Assembly (NCBI GenBank): GCA_017942165.1
Contig: JAGKSB010000003.1
Span: forward strand, 223,879-287,878
Source: Rhinopithecimicrobium faecis
GTDB lineage: Bacteria > Bacteroidota > Bacteroidia > Sphingobacteriales > Sphingobacteriaceae
Length of the DNA: 64,000 bases
Direction of reading: 5' to 3'
Both the position numbers and the translations under genes were made by a program. The notes beneath the pieces are model-generated. The model ran no database searches. It had not been told where the DNA came from and worked only from the letters and a program-made list of their open reading frames with translations. This document shows positions 17,012 to 28,300 of the stretch, one piece after another (the first letter of the stretch is position 1; each line of letters starts with the position of its first letter).

Positions 17012-20002
17012 TTATGGTCTTTCAGTTACTACTAATTTTGGTGCTTCAGGTTCTGCTAAGTGCTTACCTTTACGTAAGTCATATACAGCTGGAGCAGCAA
17101 GGAAGATCGATGAGTACGTACCCACGATAATACCTACTAAGATAGCGAAAGAGAAACCTCTGATTACCTCACCACCGAATAAGAATAATACGGCTAGTAC
17201 AAAGGCAATCGTTAAGGAAGTAATAATCGTACGCGATAGGGTTACGTTAATCGCACGGTTAATAAGACCTCCTAAGTCTTCTTTATAGGCTTCAGGACGT
17301 GCTAAAGACTCTCTTAAGCGGTCAAATACGACCACGGTATCATTTACTGAGTAGGCAATTACCGTTAAGATCGCTGCCACAAAGTGCTGATCAATATCTA
17401 GTGAGAATGGAACAATACCATCTAAGATCGAGAATAATCCTAATAAGACAATAGCATCGTGTAAGGTTGCAATTGCAGCACCTACAGAATATTGCCATTT
17501 ATGGAAACGAATTAGAATATAAATCGCCATAATGATAATCGAGAAGATGGCTGAATAAATTGCTCTCGACTTGATATCATTAGCAATCGTAGGACCAACT
17601 TTCTGAGATGATAATATCTCATGTTTGTTGCTAGCATCAACTTTTGCTAAACCACCATTTAATTTATCTAATACTTCTTTATCCGCAGCATCTGAAGTCT
17701 CTTCAATATGGTAAGTCGTAGTAACACGCAATTGATTTGCTGAACCGAATACTTTAACTTCTGTTGTTAAATTAAATGTCTCATCTAAGTTTTTACGTAC
17801 TTGCTCAATATCTATTGGCTTGTCATAACGTACCGTATAAGTACGTCCACCTTGGAAATCTACACCTAGACTAAAGCCTTTTGTGAAGATTGAAGCTAAA
17901 GATAAGAGTACTAAAAGTACAGAGACACCATAGAAAAGTTTACGTTTTTCTACGAATTGGAATTTAGCATTACGTAAAGTATTTGCCGACCATTTGTAAG
18001 AAACAGATATTTTCATATCCTTATCTAACATGAATTCGAAGATTAAACGAGAGATAAAGATCGCTGTAAATAGGGAAGTAACGATACCGACCATTAATGT
18101 CGTAGCAAAACCTAAGATTGGTCCTGATCCGAAGAAGAATAATACGATACCTACTAAGAAAGTCGTAATCTGTGAATCTAAGATAGACGGCATAGCATGC
18201 TTGTAACCATCTGCAATAGCTTGCTTAATATTCTTACCTAGGCCTAATTCCTCCCGTATACGCTCGTAAATTAGTACGTTAGCATCTACGGCGGTACCCA
18301 TCGTAAGGACGATACCAGCAATACCTGGAAGCGTTAGCACGGCATTCAGCGAGGCTAATACCCCCATTATAAAGAATACGTTGAAGATTACAGCAATGTT
18401 TGCTACCCAACCTGCACGGTTATAGTAGCCAATCATAAAGACTAATACAACGACTAAACCAATAATTGCAGAGTTCACACCCGCATCAATAGCCGCTTGT
18501 CCTAATGTAGGACCAACAATCGCTTCTTCAACAATTTTCGCTGTAGTAGGAAGGCGACCAGCTTTTAATACGTTCGCTAAATCTTTGGTATCTTCAACAG
18601 TGAAGGAACCAGAGATAGAAGAATTTCCATTTGGAATTTCCTCATTAACATTCGGCGCTGAATAGACAACGTTATCAAGTACGATTGCTACAGCTTCTCT
18701 ACTTTGAGCAGCCTTTGCAGTAATTTTTTTCCAGTCACGTGCACCTTCAGAATTCATTTGCATAGAAACCACAGGCTCATTACGCTCATTAAATTCTTCT
18801 CTTGCATTGGTGATGACGTCACCTGTTAAAACAGGGCCATTTTCAATTCCTGATGGACGGATAGCATATAACGATAGGCGCTCTGGCGTACGTGCTTCAG
18901 TTTTCACTGCCCACAATAATTTTGTGTTTGCAGGGATTGCTGATTGTACCTCAGGACGTGCTAATAAAGCATTTACTTTCGCAGTATCTTTTAATAAAGC
19001 CGAGCCTACCATAGGGCCTGGCGCTAAGGAAACCTGTTGGTTTTCGCCCATATATGTTGCCGGAGCTAACAAGGCGAATAACGGATTTTCTTTTGCTACT
19101 TTAGCATCAGATGCTGAAGTAGAGTCTGTTTTTACAGCGCCTTTACCAGCACCTAAGTTTGCTAATAAGTTGTCATCTTTCTTCGTCGTATCAGCTACGG
19201 CTGTTTCAGAGGACGTTGGCGTTGCTACTAACGTTGAAGCAAGGATTTTATTAATATTTTCTAATACAGGATATACTTGGAAGTTATCATGTGTTTCGTA
19301 AAACTCTAATTTCGCTGATCCTTGTAATAATTTACGTACACGTTTCTCATCATTTACACCTGGTAATTCAATTAAGATACGGTTAGTTCCTTGCTGTACT
19401 TGAATATTTGGAGAAGCTACCCCAAATTTATCAATACGCGTACGAAGTACTTTGTAGGAATTGTCGATTGCATTGTCAGCTTCCTTTTGCAAGAAACGCT
19501 CAACCTCAGCATCCGAACTTGAACTTTTAATTAACGCAGCATTATCTTTCGTTGCGAAGAATGTTGCTAATGGAGTTGAACCACCTAACGTTTTGTATTC
19601 ACCTATAAATAAGCTTACGAAAGTCTTTTGACTTGTCTTGCTATCCTTTAAAGCATTGGCTAACGCAGTATTGAATTTTTCATCTTTCGGGTTATTCGCT
19701 AAGTTGCGAACTAACTCCTCAAGAGAAATTTCCATGGTCACGTTCATACCACCTTTTAAGTCTAAGCCTAAAGCTAATTCATTAGCTTTTGCTTCTCTAT
19801 ACGTGTATTTTGCAAACCCCAAGTTATATACAACTTCTCCGGCTACAGAATCCAAAAATGCTTTTTCTTTTGCCATGTCGCCATTAGCATATTTTTCAGC
19901 ATCTTTTTCAACTTTGCGGGTTACAAAAGTGAATGATAGGGAATAAAGGCACGCTATGGATACCGCTATTACCAAAAATTTAATCAGCCCTTTACCTTGC
20001 AT
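17012..20002 (-). CDS. secDF: Fused protein translocase subunit SecDF
   Basis: 996-residue fusion of SecD and SecF, the proton-driven accessory of the Sec translocon that pulls exported proteins into the periplasm. TM1 is at about 7-27. The first SecD block ELALGLDLKGGMNV is near residues 73-86, and a large periplasmic P1 domain runs to about 500. The SecD signature GTAVDANVLIYERIREEL is near 570. The SecF half begins near 670, with GVDFQGGRTYTVRY near 715 and YSVNDTVVVFDRLRE near 885. Fusion into one chain is usual in Bacteroidota. A low-complexity Ala/Thr insert (about 255-300) interrupts the P1 domain. Confidence 0.96.
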   Translation of the reverse strand: MQGKGLIKFLVIAVSIACLYSLSFTFVTRKVEKDAEKYANGDMAKEKAFLDSVAGEVVYNLGFAKYTYREAKANELALGLDLKGGMNVTMEISLEELVRNLANNPKDEKFNTALANALKDSKTSQKTFVSLFIGEYKTLGGSTPLATFFATKDNAALIKSSSSDAEVERFLQKEADNAIDNSYKVLRTRIDKFGVASPNIQVQQGTNRILIELPGVNDEKRVRKLLQGSAKLEFYETHDNFQVYPVLENINKILASTLVATPTSSETAVADTTKKDDNLLANLGAGKGAVKTDSTSASDAKVAKENPLFALLAPATYMGENQQVSLAPGPMVGSALLKDTAKVNALLARPEVQSAIPANTKLLWAVKTEARTPERLSLYAIRPSGIENGPVLTGDVITNAREEFNERNEPVVSMQMNSEGARDWKKITAKAAQSREAVAIVLDNVVYSAPNVNEEIPNGNSSISGSFTVEDTKDLANVLKAGRLPTTAKIVEEAIVGPTLGQAAIDAGVNSAIIGLVVVLVFMIGYYNRAGWVANIAVIFNVFFIMGVLASLNAVLTLPGIAGIVLTMGTAVDANVLIYERIREELGLGKNIKQAIADGYKHAMPSILDSQITTFLVGIVLFFFGSGPILGFATTLMVGIVTSLFTAIFISRLIFEFMLDKDMKISVSYKWSANTLRNAKFQFVEKRKLFYGVSVLLVLLSLASIFTKGFSLGVDFQGGRTYTVRYDKPIDIEQVRKNLDETFNLTTEVKVFGSANQLRVTTTYHIEETSDAADKEVLDKLNGGLAKVDASNKHEILSSQKVGPTIANDIKSRAIYSAIFSIIIMAIYILIRFHKWQYSVGAAIATLHDAIVLLGLFSILDGIVPFSLDIDQHFVAAILTVIAYSVNDTVVVFDRLRESLARPEAYKEDLGGLINRAINVTLSRTIITSLTIAFVLAVLFLFGGEVIRGFSFAILVGIIVGTYSSIFLAAPAVYDLRKGKHLAEPEAPKLVVTERP

Positions 20003-20089
20003 TGTCTGTTATTAGTGTATTATTTGATATTTATGTGTTTAATTTATAATTCGTTCCTGCCTGTGGATTTTACCCGATACCAAGAATGG

Positions 20090-20097
20090 CAAAGGTA
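20090..20097 (-). promoter_or_regulatory. -7 promoter box for secDF
   Basis: The minus strand reads TACCTTTG, matching TAnnTTTG, 88 bases before the secDF ATG, so the leader would be about 80 nt. No -33 element is clear. The remaining bases up to 20241 hold no recognised element. Confidence 0.5.
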
Positions 20098-20241
20098 TAA
20101 AATTTTTTAGAAAGCAGGCTATTATACTTTATAGCTTGTAATATTACCTTATATTTTCGATATTTTGGTAGGCTTTTGGGCTTTTTTTTTGATAATTTTT
20201 GAATCTGATAGGTAAGGGGTTGAGAATTAATCTGCTGCCAC

Positions 20242-20279
20242 AAAAAAAAATTGGGTTGACAAGACCTGTCAACCCAATT
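20242..20279 (-). terminator. Terminator of the outer-membrane protein gene
   Basis: Perfect 13-base arms (20249-20261 and 20267-20279, core TTGGGTTGACA) with a 5-base loop and a nine-base T run on the minus strand, about 85 bases after the stop of the gene at 20364-20834. Confidence 0.9.
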
Positions 20280-20363
20280 CATTTTGATATACAAAGTTTT
20301 CCGCGTGGGTAAAACTCGTTAAATAAGATTTCGTTAGATAGATAAGGCTATCTAGCGTTTATC

Positions 20364-20834
20364 TTATCTTAATACGTATTTAATACCGAATGTAAATCCA
20401 TCTCCAACAAAACCAGAATTATTCGTTAAACGGAAATAAGGTTTGTAGTCTAGGTGTAAGCCAATTGGAATAGTAGGGATTTTCCACTCTAAACCTACTT
20501 GAGGACGTAGACCGAAGTTTGTTTTCAAATGATCTTTAGTAGGGATGCCTAATTGAGCACCAACACCTGCATACCATGCTAATCCTTCTGCTCCACGGAT
20601 TGCTTTTTCATATTGCCAATCTGCTCCTAAAGTTACCCAATCCCCAAAAGCTGCTTGGAATTGTAATGCTGTTGAATTTGAAATAGCTGTTTTGTATTGT
20701 ACACCTACATTCGCACCATCATAACCATCAAAAACAACACCAATAGCTGATTTGTACGGAGTTTGTGCTTTAGCTTCTTGAGCTGTTAATGCTAAGACTG
20801 CGGCTGCAGCGAAAGAAAGTATATACTTTTTCAT
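20364..20834 (-). CDS. Small outer-membrane beta-barrel-like protein
   Basis: 156 residues with a clear signal peptide (about 1-23, ending AKAQ). The mature part alternates polar and hydrophobic residues with many Gly and aromatics (FGLRPQVGLEWKIPTIPIG, DYKPYFRL) and ends FGIKYVLR, as expected of a small 8-stranded outer-membrane barrel. No catalytic motif is seen. It stands alone with its own terminator. The specific function is unknown. Confidence 0.78.
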   Translation of the reverse strand: MKKYILSFAAAAVLALTAQEAKAQTPYKSAIGVVFDGYDGANVGVQYKTAISNSTALQFQAAFGDWVTLGADWQYEKAIRGAEGLAWYAGVGAQLGIPTKDHLKTNFGLRPQVGLEWKIPTIPIGLHLDYKPYFRLTNNSGFVGDGFTFGIKYVLR

Positions 20835-21069
20835 ATGGATATTATTTTAGTTAATATTTCGAATTTAATTATTTTTTTAATCTGAAATAAGCAAAGCAAA
20901 TAGCTTGCCAAAAATGGGTAACCCTAAATGTTATTTCTGTAGTAGTTACATATTATAGTACAACTACAACTAACTGGTCCAAATTGTTTAGAATGATTTC
21001 AGATCTATTAAATTTTCGTTAAATAGTTGACAGTAATAAAAATAAATTTTATATTCCGGATTTTTTTGT

Positions 21070-22587
<1,518 letters not shown>

Positions 22588-22622
22588 TCGCTAAGGATTA
22601 AGGAAAATACAAAGCATAACTT

Positions 22623-22658
22623 AAATGGGGTATAATCAGTAGATTATACCCCATTTTT
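22623..22658 (+). terminator. Terminator of guaB
   Basis: 14-base arms AAATGGGGTATAAT (22623-22636) and ATTATACCCCATTT (22643-22656) with a 6-base loop, followed by T. It lies between guaB and the convergent regulator gene. Confidence 0.88.
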
Positions 22659-22681
22659 AATTGTCTTTTAGCGAATTTGCT

Positions 22682-23278
22682 TTACTGCTTATCTTTAAAT
22701 AAGAGCTTCCGCTTTATCTTGCTGAGGAACTCATGCGTAATCCCGATATAAGAGGCAATATGCTGCTGAGTCAACCTATTTACTAAGGTTGGATATTTCT
22801 CTTTGAAATCTAAATAACGCTGGTCAGCATGACTGTTTAAGGAGGCTAGCAGCCTTTTCTGAAGGGCTGCAAAGGCTTTCTGTGTCATCACTCGAAAGAG
22901 CTTTTCTACCATTGGTAAAGTCACAAATAGGCGCTGTTTTTCTTCGTATGAAATACTTAGTATCGTAGAATCTTCAAGCGCTTCAATATAGAATTCTGTA
23001 GGAATCTGATTGGTAAAACTAGCGATATCCGTTACCCACCAATTTTCAACCGCAAAATATAAAATATTTTCCGCTCCTTTTTCATCTAGATAAAACACGC
23101 GAAAGCAACCTTTCACAACAAAAGCTTCAAATTTGCAAACTTCGCCGGCATTTAATATAAATTTCTTCTTGGGAATATGGTGTCGTTGGAAAGACCTGCT
23201 AAAAGTCGCAAATTCTTCCTTATTGAATTTAAGATGCTTCTCCATTGAAGCTTGAAGAATTTCATAGTCTTTATGCAT
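22682..23278 (-). CDS. Crp/Fnr-family transcriptional regulator
   Basis: 198-residue regulator with an N-terminal cyclic-nucleotide-binding-like domain (about 15-130; KKKFILNAGEVCKFEAFVVKGCFRVFY is its beta-roll, cited as landmark positions 37-63). The C-terminal helix-turn-helix is QQHIASYIGITHEFLSKIKRKL (about 168-189). No Fe-S cysteine cluster is evident, so an FNR role is unlikely. This short CRP subtype is abundant in Bacteroidota, and its ligands are mostly unknown. Confidence 0.88.
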   Translation of the reverse strand: MHKDYEILQASMEKHLKFNKEEFATFSRSFQRHHIPKKKFILNAGEVCKFEAFVVKGCFRVFYLDEKGAENILYFAVENWWVTDIASFTNQIPTEFYIEALEDSTILSISYEEKQRLFVTLPMVEKLFRVMTQKAFAALQKRLLASLNSHADQRYLDFKEKYPTLVNRLTQQHIASYIGITHEFLSKIKRKLLFKDKQ

Positions 23279-23489
23279 ATATTAACTTTATTTCATTAAA
23301 ATTAATTAAAATTAATTAAAGTAAAGGTGTCTACAGCTGTTATATTTTAAAGTTTTCAGGAAAAAGCTGTGTCGCTTGGATACTAAGTTTTTATAAATAT
23401 TATCAAAAAAGTAAGGTAACGATATAGTAATGGTGCTTATTGCTATGCTTTTCAACCTGTTTTCATTCGCTCATCGCAAATTCAAAAAA

Positions 23490-23696
23490 ATGAGTAAGAA
23501 ATTATATTCAGCTTTCATAAAACTAAACTTTAAAAATAGAAATCCCAATTGGGATTTATTGGGATTAGAAAATTTAGATGAAGTTTCTAATTTACCTTCT
23601 GTTCAATGGAAAGTAATGCATCTAAAAAATATGGATATTCTAAAGCATACAAAAGCGCTGAATAAATTGATGACAGTTTTATATCCTATATATTAA
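23490..23696 (+). CDS. Hypothetical small protein
   Basis: From the ATG at 23490 this gives 68 residues, basic at the N-terminus (MSKKLYSAFIKLNFKNRN) and with Leu/Val-rich middle segments. An upstream in-frame ATG at 23430 would extend it to 88 residues with a short hydrophobic stretch, but the start at 23490 looks more natural. It is not recognised. It is followed closely by a strong bidirectional terminator, which supports its being a real transcription unit. Confidence 0.4.
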   Translation: MSKKLYSAFIKLNFKNRNPNWDLLGLENLDEVSNLPSVQWKVMHLKNMDILKHTKALNKLMTVLYPIY

Positions 23697-23715
23697 ATTA
23701 TCAGATTTTTAAACG

Positions 23716-23755
23716 AAAAAAGAGGCTGCCTTTTTGAGACAGCCTCTTTTTTTAT
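23716..23755. terminator. Bidirectional terminator
   Basis: 13-base arms AAAAAAGAGGCTG (23716-23728) and CAGCCTCTTTTTT (23740-23752), with A and T runs on the two sides. It can stop both the plus-strand small gene and the minus-strand gene ending at 23752. Confidence 0.85.
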
Positions 23756-24126
23756 TTGCTACCGTTTACTTTTACGATATGAATACTCTTGTATAAATTT
23801 CCATCAAAATGGGGTGCTTCCAGGGATAAACTTGTCGGATAAGGTTGCGTCTTATCAAAAAAGTAAATCGTCGTCGAGCTGCCATAATCATTGACGGGAA
23901 ATAAGTCGGCTGCAGCTTGATAATTGGCATTTTGAGGATCACCTACCGTAACGGCATAGATCCGAATAATACCCCCTTTATTCTGCTCATTGCGAATAAA
24001 TGCAGCTTCCTTAAATTCTCCAGGGATATCTTCCACACTTTTCTGCGTGAAGGAGTCTTTGAGCATAAAGAAAACCAAACATACTAAAGGGATCAGCAGC
24101 AAAAGTGCCTTTTTACTTTTTAACAT
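23752..24126 (-). CDS. Hypothetical membrane-anchored protein
   Basis: 124 residues. A basic start MLKSKKALLLL leads into one hydrophobic segment (about 7-23), a signal anchor or signal peptide, then a soluble domain of about 95 residues with no motif I recognise. It starts 7 bases after the stop of the DJ-1/PfpI-type gene and so is probably co-transcribed with it. Confidence 0.65.
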   Translation of the reverse strand: MLKSKKALLLLIPLVCLVFFMLKDSFTQKSVEDIPGEFKEAAFIRNEQNKGGIIRIYAVTVGDPQNANYQAAADLFPVNDYGSSTTIYFFDKTQPYPTSLSLEAPHFDGNLYKSIHIVKVNGSK

Positions 24127-24133
24127 ATAATTA

Positions 24134-24712
24134 TTATACTATAATTTGAATACCTAACAGTTTATAAAACTCTTTAAGTATTGCTTGATGACCTGGCCAT
24201 GCAGGGGAGGTAACTAAGTTTCCATCGACTACCGCTTGATCTGCAGGGATATTCTTCCAGGTGCCACCAGCCAGTTCAATATCGGGTCCAACAGCGACAT
24301 AGGCTGTCAGGGTGCGTCCTTCCAACACTTTGGCAGCTGTAAGTACCTGTATTCCGTGGCAAATGGCTGCTACGGGCTTATTCGCATCAAAGAATGATTT
24401 TGTAATTTCCAAAACACGCTTATTTAACCGAATATACTCCGCTGATCGTCCACCAGCAATATATAGGCCTGCATAGTCGGCTACATTAATAGCGTCAAAA
24501 TCCTTATTGATGGCGAAGTTATGCCCTCTTAATTCTTTATACGTTTGATCGCCTGTGAAATCATGCACTGCCGTAGGGACAACATCCCCAGCTTTTCTAT
24601 CTGGCGCTACTGCGTCAACCTCAATTCCGATCGCTCCCATTGCTTGAAAGGGAACCATTGCCTCATAGTCTTCGACATAATCGCCTACAAGTAATAACAC
24701 TTTTTTAGCCAT
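24134..24712 (-). CDS. DJ-1/PfpI-family protein (glutamine amidotransferase-like)
   Basis: 192 residues from the ATG at 24712 ([19 protein letters not shown]); an upstream in-frame ATG at 24757 adds a non-homologous tail. The nucleophile elbow AAICHG places the conserved Cys near residue 117, and the acidic residue expected for this family is in GDYVED near 12. Family members act as glyoxalase/deglycase, chaperone or protease; which applies here cannot be told. It sits between a membrane-anchored hypothetical and an FMN reductase, hinting at a carbonyl or redox stress role. Confidence 0.85.
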   Translation of the reverse strand: MAKKVLLLVGDYVEDYEAMVPFQAMGAIGIEVDAVAPDRKAGDVVPTAVHDFTGDQTYKELRGHNFAINKDFDAINVADYAGLYIAGGRSAEYIRLNKRVLEITKSFFDANKPVAAICHGIQVLTAAKVLEGRTLTAYVAVGPDIELAGGTWKNIPADQAVVDGNLVTSPAWPGHQAILKEFYKLLGIQIIV

Positions 24713-24801
24713 AATTCTATAGTTTATATAGTTACAAGATACAAATTTTTGTTGCACCTTCTTTTTATAAACTGCTGAATTATAATTTTATTACTTTTAA
24801 A

Positions 24802-25362
24802 TTATGCTTGTTCAAATAATTCTTTTAAACTACGTTTCGTTTTACGAACCTTCGCCTCTAACTCAGCACGCATATTCATATTTATCACTCCTTTTCCTTC
24901 TTCGAAATTGTCCTTAAAACTTGGTAAAGAGAAGGAATCTAATACATTCGCGCCATCCCAGGTAATTCGATTTACCGCAGTATTTAATACCGTTGCTGCG
25001 CCCATTGCGCCCGGAGAAGTCGCTAATAAAAATACGGGCTTGCTGTTGAATAGTTTTCGCCCTGGAATGCGCGATACCCAGTCGATAATATTTTTGTAGG
25101 CTGCGCAATAACTCCCATTGTGCTCAGCTAAGGAAATTAAGAGAAAATCTGCACAGTCAATTTTCGTAGCAAAATCTTTGGCCGCTTGTGGGATGCCTTC
25201 TGAAAGCTCACGATCGATGGAAAATAAGGGCATCTCATAATCGTTCAGATCTAAAATTTCAATGACATCCTCAGGCTCTTTATAATACTTGGATACTGAA
25301 GTAACAAATTTCTTGTTGATAGACTGCGAACTATTGCTCGCCGCGAAAGCTAAAATATTCAT
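24802..25362 (-). CDS. NAD(P)H-dependent FMN reductase family protein
   Basis: 186 residues from the ATG at 25362 (MNILAFAASNSSQSINKK), which places the flavodoxin-like FMN loop at the start; the longer version from 25422 adds an unlikely tail. The LISLAEHNGSYCAAYKNIIDW segment (about 74-94) matches the conserved P-E-Y/H-N-G-S block of NADPH-dependent FMN reductases such as ChrR/YieF. It probably reduces quinones, azo compounds or metals. It is a monocistronic or loosely linked neighbour of the DJ-1 gene. Confidence 0.85.
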   Translation of the reverse strand: MNILAFAASNSSQSINKKFVTSVSKYYKEPEDVIEILDLNDYEMPLFSIDRELSEGIPQAAKDFATKIDCADFLLISLAEHNGSYCAAYKNIIDWVSRIPGRKLFNSKPVFLLATSPGAMGAATVLNTAVNRITWDGANVLDSFSLPSFKDNFEEGKGVINMNMRAELEAKVRKTKRSLKELFEQA

Positions 25363-25440
25363 CCTGTAAATTGTTTTATTTTGATGTTCAAACTTATAAT
25401 TTTTAAAAGACATTCTTGTCAACGGATTGTAGAAAATGCA

Positions 25441-26319
25441 TTAAAAACGCTCATGCATACCTATAAATCCGGTTAATCCACCGGTATGAATAAGTAGGAT
25501 GCGGGATCCTGCGGGAAAATAGCCCTGCTGCGCGAGATCTTCAACGGCATAACAGAGTTTTCCCGTATACGTAGGCTCTATAAGAATCCCTGTATCGGCC
25601 ACGAAATCTTTAATAAATGTTAGTAGGGCAGGTTTCGTACGCGCATAGCCCCCAAAATGGTAGTCAACATGTAGGGTGACATCCTTTGCTGAGGGAGCAA
25701 GCTTCTGAACCTCCATTTGGATAAATTCCCCTCCCTTCAATACGGGGATAACATGAATCTGGGTGGTCAGTAAACTATTTTCCACTCCTAAAGCCAAGCC
25801 CGCCGCAGTGGTTCCTGTGCCTGCAGCGCAGAAAATATAATCGTACTTCTCCGTAAGCTCTGCAATTAACTCGCTACAGCCAAGGGCCCCTAAAGCACCG
25901 TAGCCTCCTTCATCGATAAAATAGCTGCTCTCGGTTGCATAGCGCCTGTAGAGCGCCTCCTTGTCTTTGTAATCTTCCCGAGAGACAAAAATTAGCTGCA
26001 TACCATAGACTTTGCATAAGGATAGTACAGGATTGGACACTTCCTCCCCACGTATAATGGCGGTCGCTTGGAAGTTGAATTTTGCCGCTGCCGCAGCTGT
26101 AGCAAGGATATGATTGGACCATGCCCCACCAAAGGTGATCAGCGCCGTCTTTCCTTCTGCCTCAGCGGCCAGCAATTGATGCTTTAATTTACGCCACTTG
26201 TTACCCGAGATATAAGGATGTATTAAGTCATCCCGCTTAAAATACACTGATAAGCCCGCCTCAGCAAAGCTTGCACGGTAAATTTGTTCCTCAGGACTAT
26301 AAAAATCAAAAGATTGCAT
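25441..26319 (-). CDS. PLP-dependent D-cysteine desulfhydrase / ACC deaminase family protein
   Basis: 292 residues from the ATG at 26319 (an in-frame ATG five codons earlier, at 26334, is also possible). A fold-type II PLP enzyme: the Schiff-base Lys is in the SGNKWRKLK motif near residue 39, the FGGAWSNH loop follows near 64, and Gly-rich phosphate loop AAGTGTTAAG is near 165. This family includes 1-aminocyclopropane-1-carboxylate deaminase and D-cysteine desulfhydrase. D-cysteine desulfhydrase is more likely in this phylum, but the sequence alone does not settle it. Confidence 0.83.
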   Translation of the reverse strand: MQSFDFYSPEEQIYRASFAEAGLSVYFKRDDLIHPYISGNKWRKLKHQLLAAEAEGKTALITFGGAWSNHILATAAAAAKFNFQATAIIRGEEVSNPVLSLCKVYGMQLIFVSREDYKDKEALYRRYATESSYFIDEGGYGALGALGCSELIAELTEKYDYIFCAAGTGTTAAGLALGVENSLLTTQIHVIPVLKGGEFIQMEVQKLAPSAKDVTLHVDYHFGGYARTKPALLTFIKDFVADTGILIEPTYTGKLCYAVEDLAQQGYFPAGSRILLIHTGGLTGFIGMHERF

Positions 26320-26373
26320 ACACTTTATTCGCAAATTTAGTGGAATTTCTCTGAATAACCGTAATTTTGTATA

Positions 26374-27417
26374 ATGGCTGAAAATATAGAATTGCTAGAG
26401 CAAGACGAAAAAGAATTATTTGAACATTTACGCATAGAAGTAGATAAGGGACAAGCCTTATTACGTATTGATAAATTTTTAATGAACCGGGTAGAAAATG
26501 CTTCCCGAAATAAAATACAAAATGCCATCGATACAGGATCTGTATTGGTGAACGGCAATGAGGTGAAATCTTCCTACCGTGTGCGCCCCCTAGACATTAT
26601 TACCGTCGTATTACCTGACCCTCCGCGAGATACTGAAGTATATCCTGAAGATATTCCGTTGAATATTGTCTTTGAAGATGATGACATATTAATTGTTAAT
26701 AAAGTTGCCGGCATGGTGGTTCACCCAGGTTTCAATAACTATACGGGAACCTTAGTAAACGCCTTAACGTTCCACTTAAATCAGCTGCCAACGATGCCCG
26801 GTAACACGGGAAGACCCGGATTAGTACACCGTATTGATAAGGATACCTCAGGCTTATTGGTGATTGCAAAGTCTGAATATGCAATGACACATTTAGCAAA
26901 GCAGTTTTACGACCACAGTATACACCGTAAGTATGTAGCCTTAGTATGGGGAGACCTCCGAGAAGATGGCACCATCACGGGATATATTGGGCGACATCTG
27001 AAAGATCGTCGTATTATGGATATGTACGATGCTCCGGAAAATGGACGCTGGTCCGTAACGCACTATAAAATTATTGAGCGTTTAGGGTATGTAACCTTAG
27101 TGGAGTGTGAACTAGAAACTGGGCGTACGCATCAGATTCGTACGCATTTCCAATCGATAGGTCATCCCTTATTTAACGATGCTGCTTATGGTGGGGAGAA
27201 AATAAAAAAAGGTACGGTATTCACGAAGTACAAACAATTCGTAGATAATTGTTTTCAATTATTACCAAGACAGGCGCTGCATGCTAAAAGTTTAGGTTTT
27301 ATTCACCCACGTACAAAAGAATTAGTATCTTTCGAAGTGCCTATGCCTGAGGATTTCCGTCAAGGTCTAGAAAAATGGCGCGCGTATTCAAATACATTTT
27401 CAACACATAACGAATAA
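26374..27417 (+). CDS. rluD: Ribosomal large subunit pseudouridine synthase, RluD family
   Basis: 347 residues. An N-terminal S4 RNA-binding domain (about 22-85, LRIDKFLMNRVENASRNKIQ) is followed by the pseudouridine synthase domain. The catalytic Asp is in the motif HRIDKDTSGLLVIAK near residue 151. The downstream ELETGRTHQIRTH motif is intact. Length and S4 domain fit RluD, which modifies helix 69 of 23S rRNA. The next gene starts 16 bases later on the same strand. Confidence 0.9.
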   Translation: MAENIELLEQDEKELFEHLRIEVDKGQALLRIDKFLMNRVENASRNKIQNAIDTGSVLVNGNEVKSSYRVRPLDIITVVLPDPPRDTEVYPEDIPLNIVFEDDDILIVNKVAGMVVHPGFNNYTGTLVNALTFHLNQLPTMPGNTGRPGLVHRIDKDTSGLLVIAKSEYAMTHLAKQFYDHSIHRKYVALVWGDLREDGTITGYIGRHLKDRRIMDMYDAPENGRWSVTHYKIIERLGYVTLVECELETGRTHQIRTHFQSIGHPLFNDAAYGGEKIKKGTVFTKYKQFVDNCFQLLPRQALHAKSLGFIHPRTKELVSFEVPMPEDFRQGLEKWRAYSNTFSTHNE

Positions 27418-27433
27418 TAGTTTAAAGCTACTT

Positions 27434-28300
27434 ATGCCAGTTACATTGATCAATTTTAATGGAAATTTAATTACGGAGGAGCAACCTTTCGTAAGCGTCG
27501 AAAATAGAGCTTTCCGCTATGGCGACGGCTTATTTGAAACCATGCTCTGGAAAGATGGAGACCTGCGTTTCCTAAATTTCCATGTCGAGCGTTTGCAGAA
27601 AGGCATGGAAATGCTGCATATGGATGATATTAATATCTTCGATGAATTTTTTATTAGAACACGTGCCGAGGAGTTAATTCGTAAGAATAATATGCTGGGA
27701 CAGCAAGTGCGTGTCCGTTTGATCGTATTTCGTTCTGGCGGAGGGATGTACAGTCCTCTGACTAACAAACCTTCGTTTGTCATGCATGTCTCCCGTATGG
27801 AAAGTAACTTACGGGATAAAAAAGTAGGCTTAATTGTGGATCTATACGCTGAATATCGAAAACCCTATTCTGCTTTAGCACAAATAAAATCCGCAAATGC
27901 TTTGATCTATGTGATGGCAGGAATTTATAAGAAGAAGTTTGCCTATGATGATGTACTTCTGTTAAATCAAGATGGCTATCTATGTGAATCTCTAAATTCG
28001 AATATCTTTATTTATTTTGAGAAGAATTTATATACCCCAGCTTTATCTGAAGGATGTATCGAAGGCGTCATGCGTAGGGTGGTCATCGATATGGCACGTG
28101 ATGAGGGTATCGAAGTAATCGAAGCACAGATTTCCAAAGAAATTATGAAAAAGGCTGATGAGATATTCTGTACGAATGCTACACAAGGCGTTCAATGGGT
28201 TATGGGCTATAAACAGAAAAGATATTTCAATAAAATATCCCGTATTCTTCAGGAAAAATTGTTGACCTGGAATTACGACCCCACGGATCAGGATGCATAA
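27434..28300 (+). CDS. Class IV PLP-dependent aminotransferase (PabC/branched-chain-like)
   Basis: 288 residues of fold-type IV. The characteristic N-terminal motif AFRYGDGLFETM is near residues 26-37. The PLP Lys is in QIKSANALIYV near 155. The TRxxE-like segment of class IV enzymes corresponds to LNQDGYLCESLNSNIFI (about 175-191). Candidates are aminodeoxychorismate lyase, D-amino-acid or branched-chain aminotransferase; the GDGLFET motif leans to aminodeoxychorismate-lyase-like. It is likely co-transcribed with rluD. Confidence 0.82.
   Translation: MPVTLINFNGNLITEEQPFVSVENRAFRYGDGLFETMLWKDGDLRFLNFHVERLQKGMEMLHMDDINIFDEFFIRTRAEELIRKNNMLGQQVRVRLIVFRSGGGMYSPLTNKPSFVMHVSRMESNLRDKKVGLIVDLYAEYRKPYSALAQIKSANALIYVMAGIYKKKFAYDDVLLLNQDGYLCESLNSNIFIYFEKNLYTPALSEGCIEGVMRRVVIDMARDEGIEVIEAQISKEIMKKADEIFCTNATQGVQWVMGYKQKRYFNKISRILQEKLLTWNYDPTDQDA

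Noticed and set aside
18807..19301. 164-codon plus-strand ORF inside secDF
   Set aside because: It lies wholly antisense to a well-supported SecDF reading frame; its Ser/Ala-rich sequence mirrors the low-complexity insert of SecDF and matches no family I know.
20070..20294. 74-codon minus-strand ORF
   Set aside because: It reads through a perfect terminator hairpin and an A9 run; basic low-complexity sequence with no homology feel.
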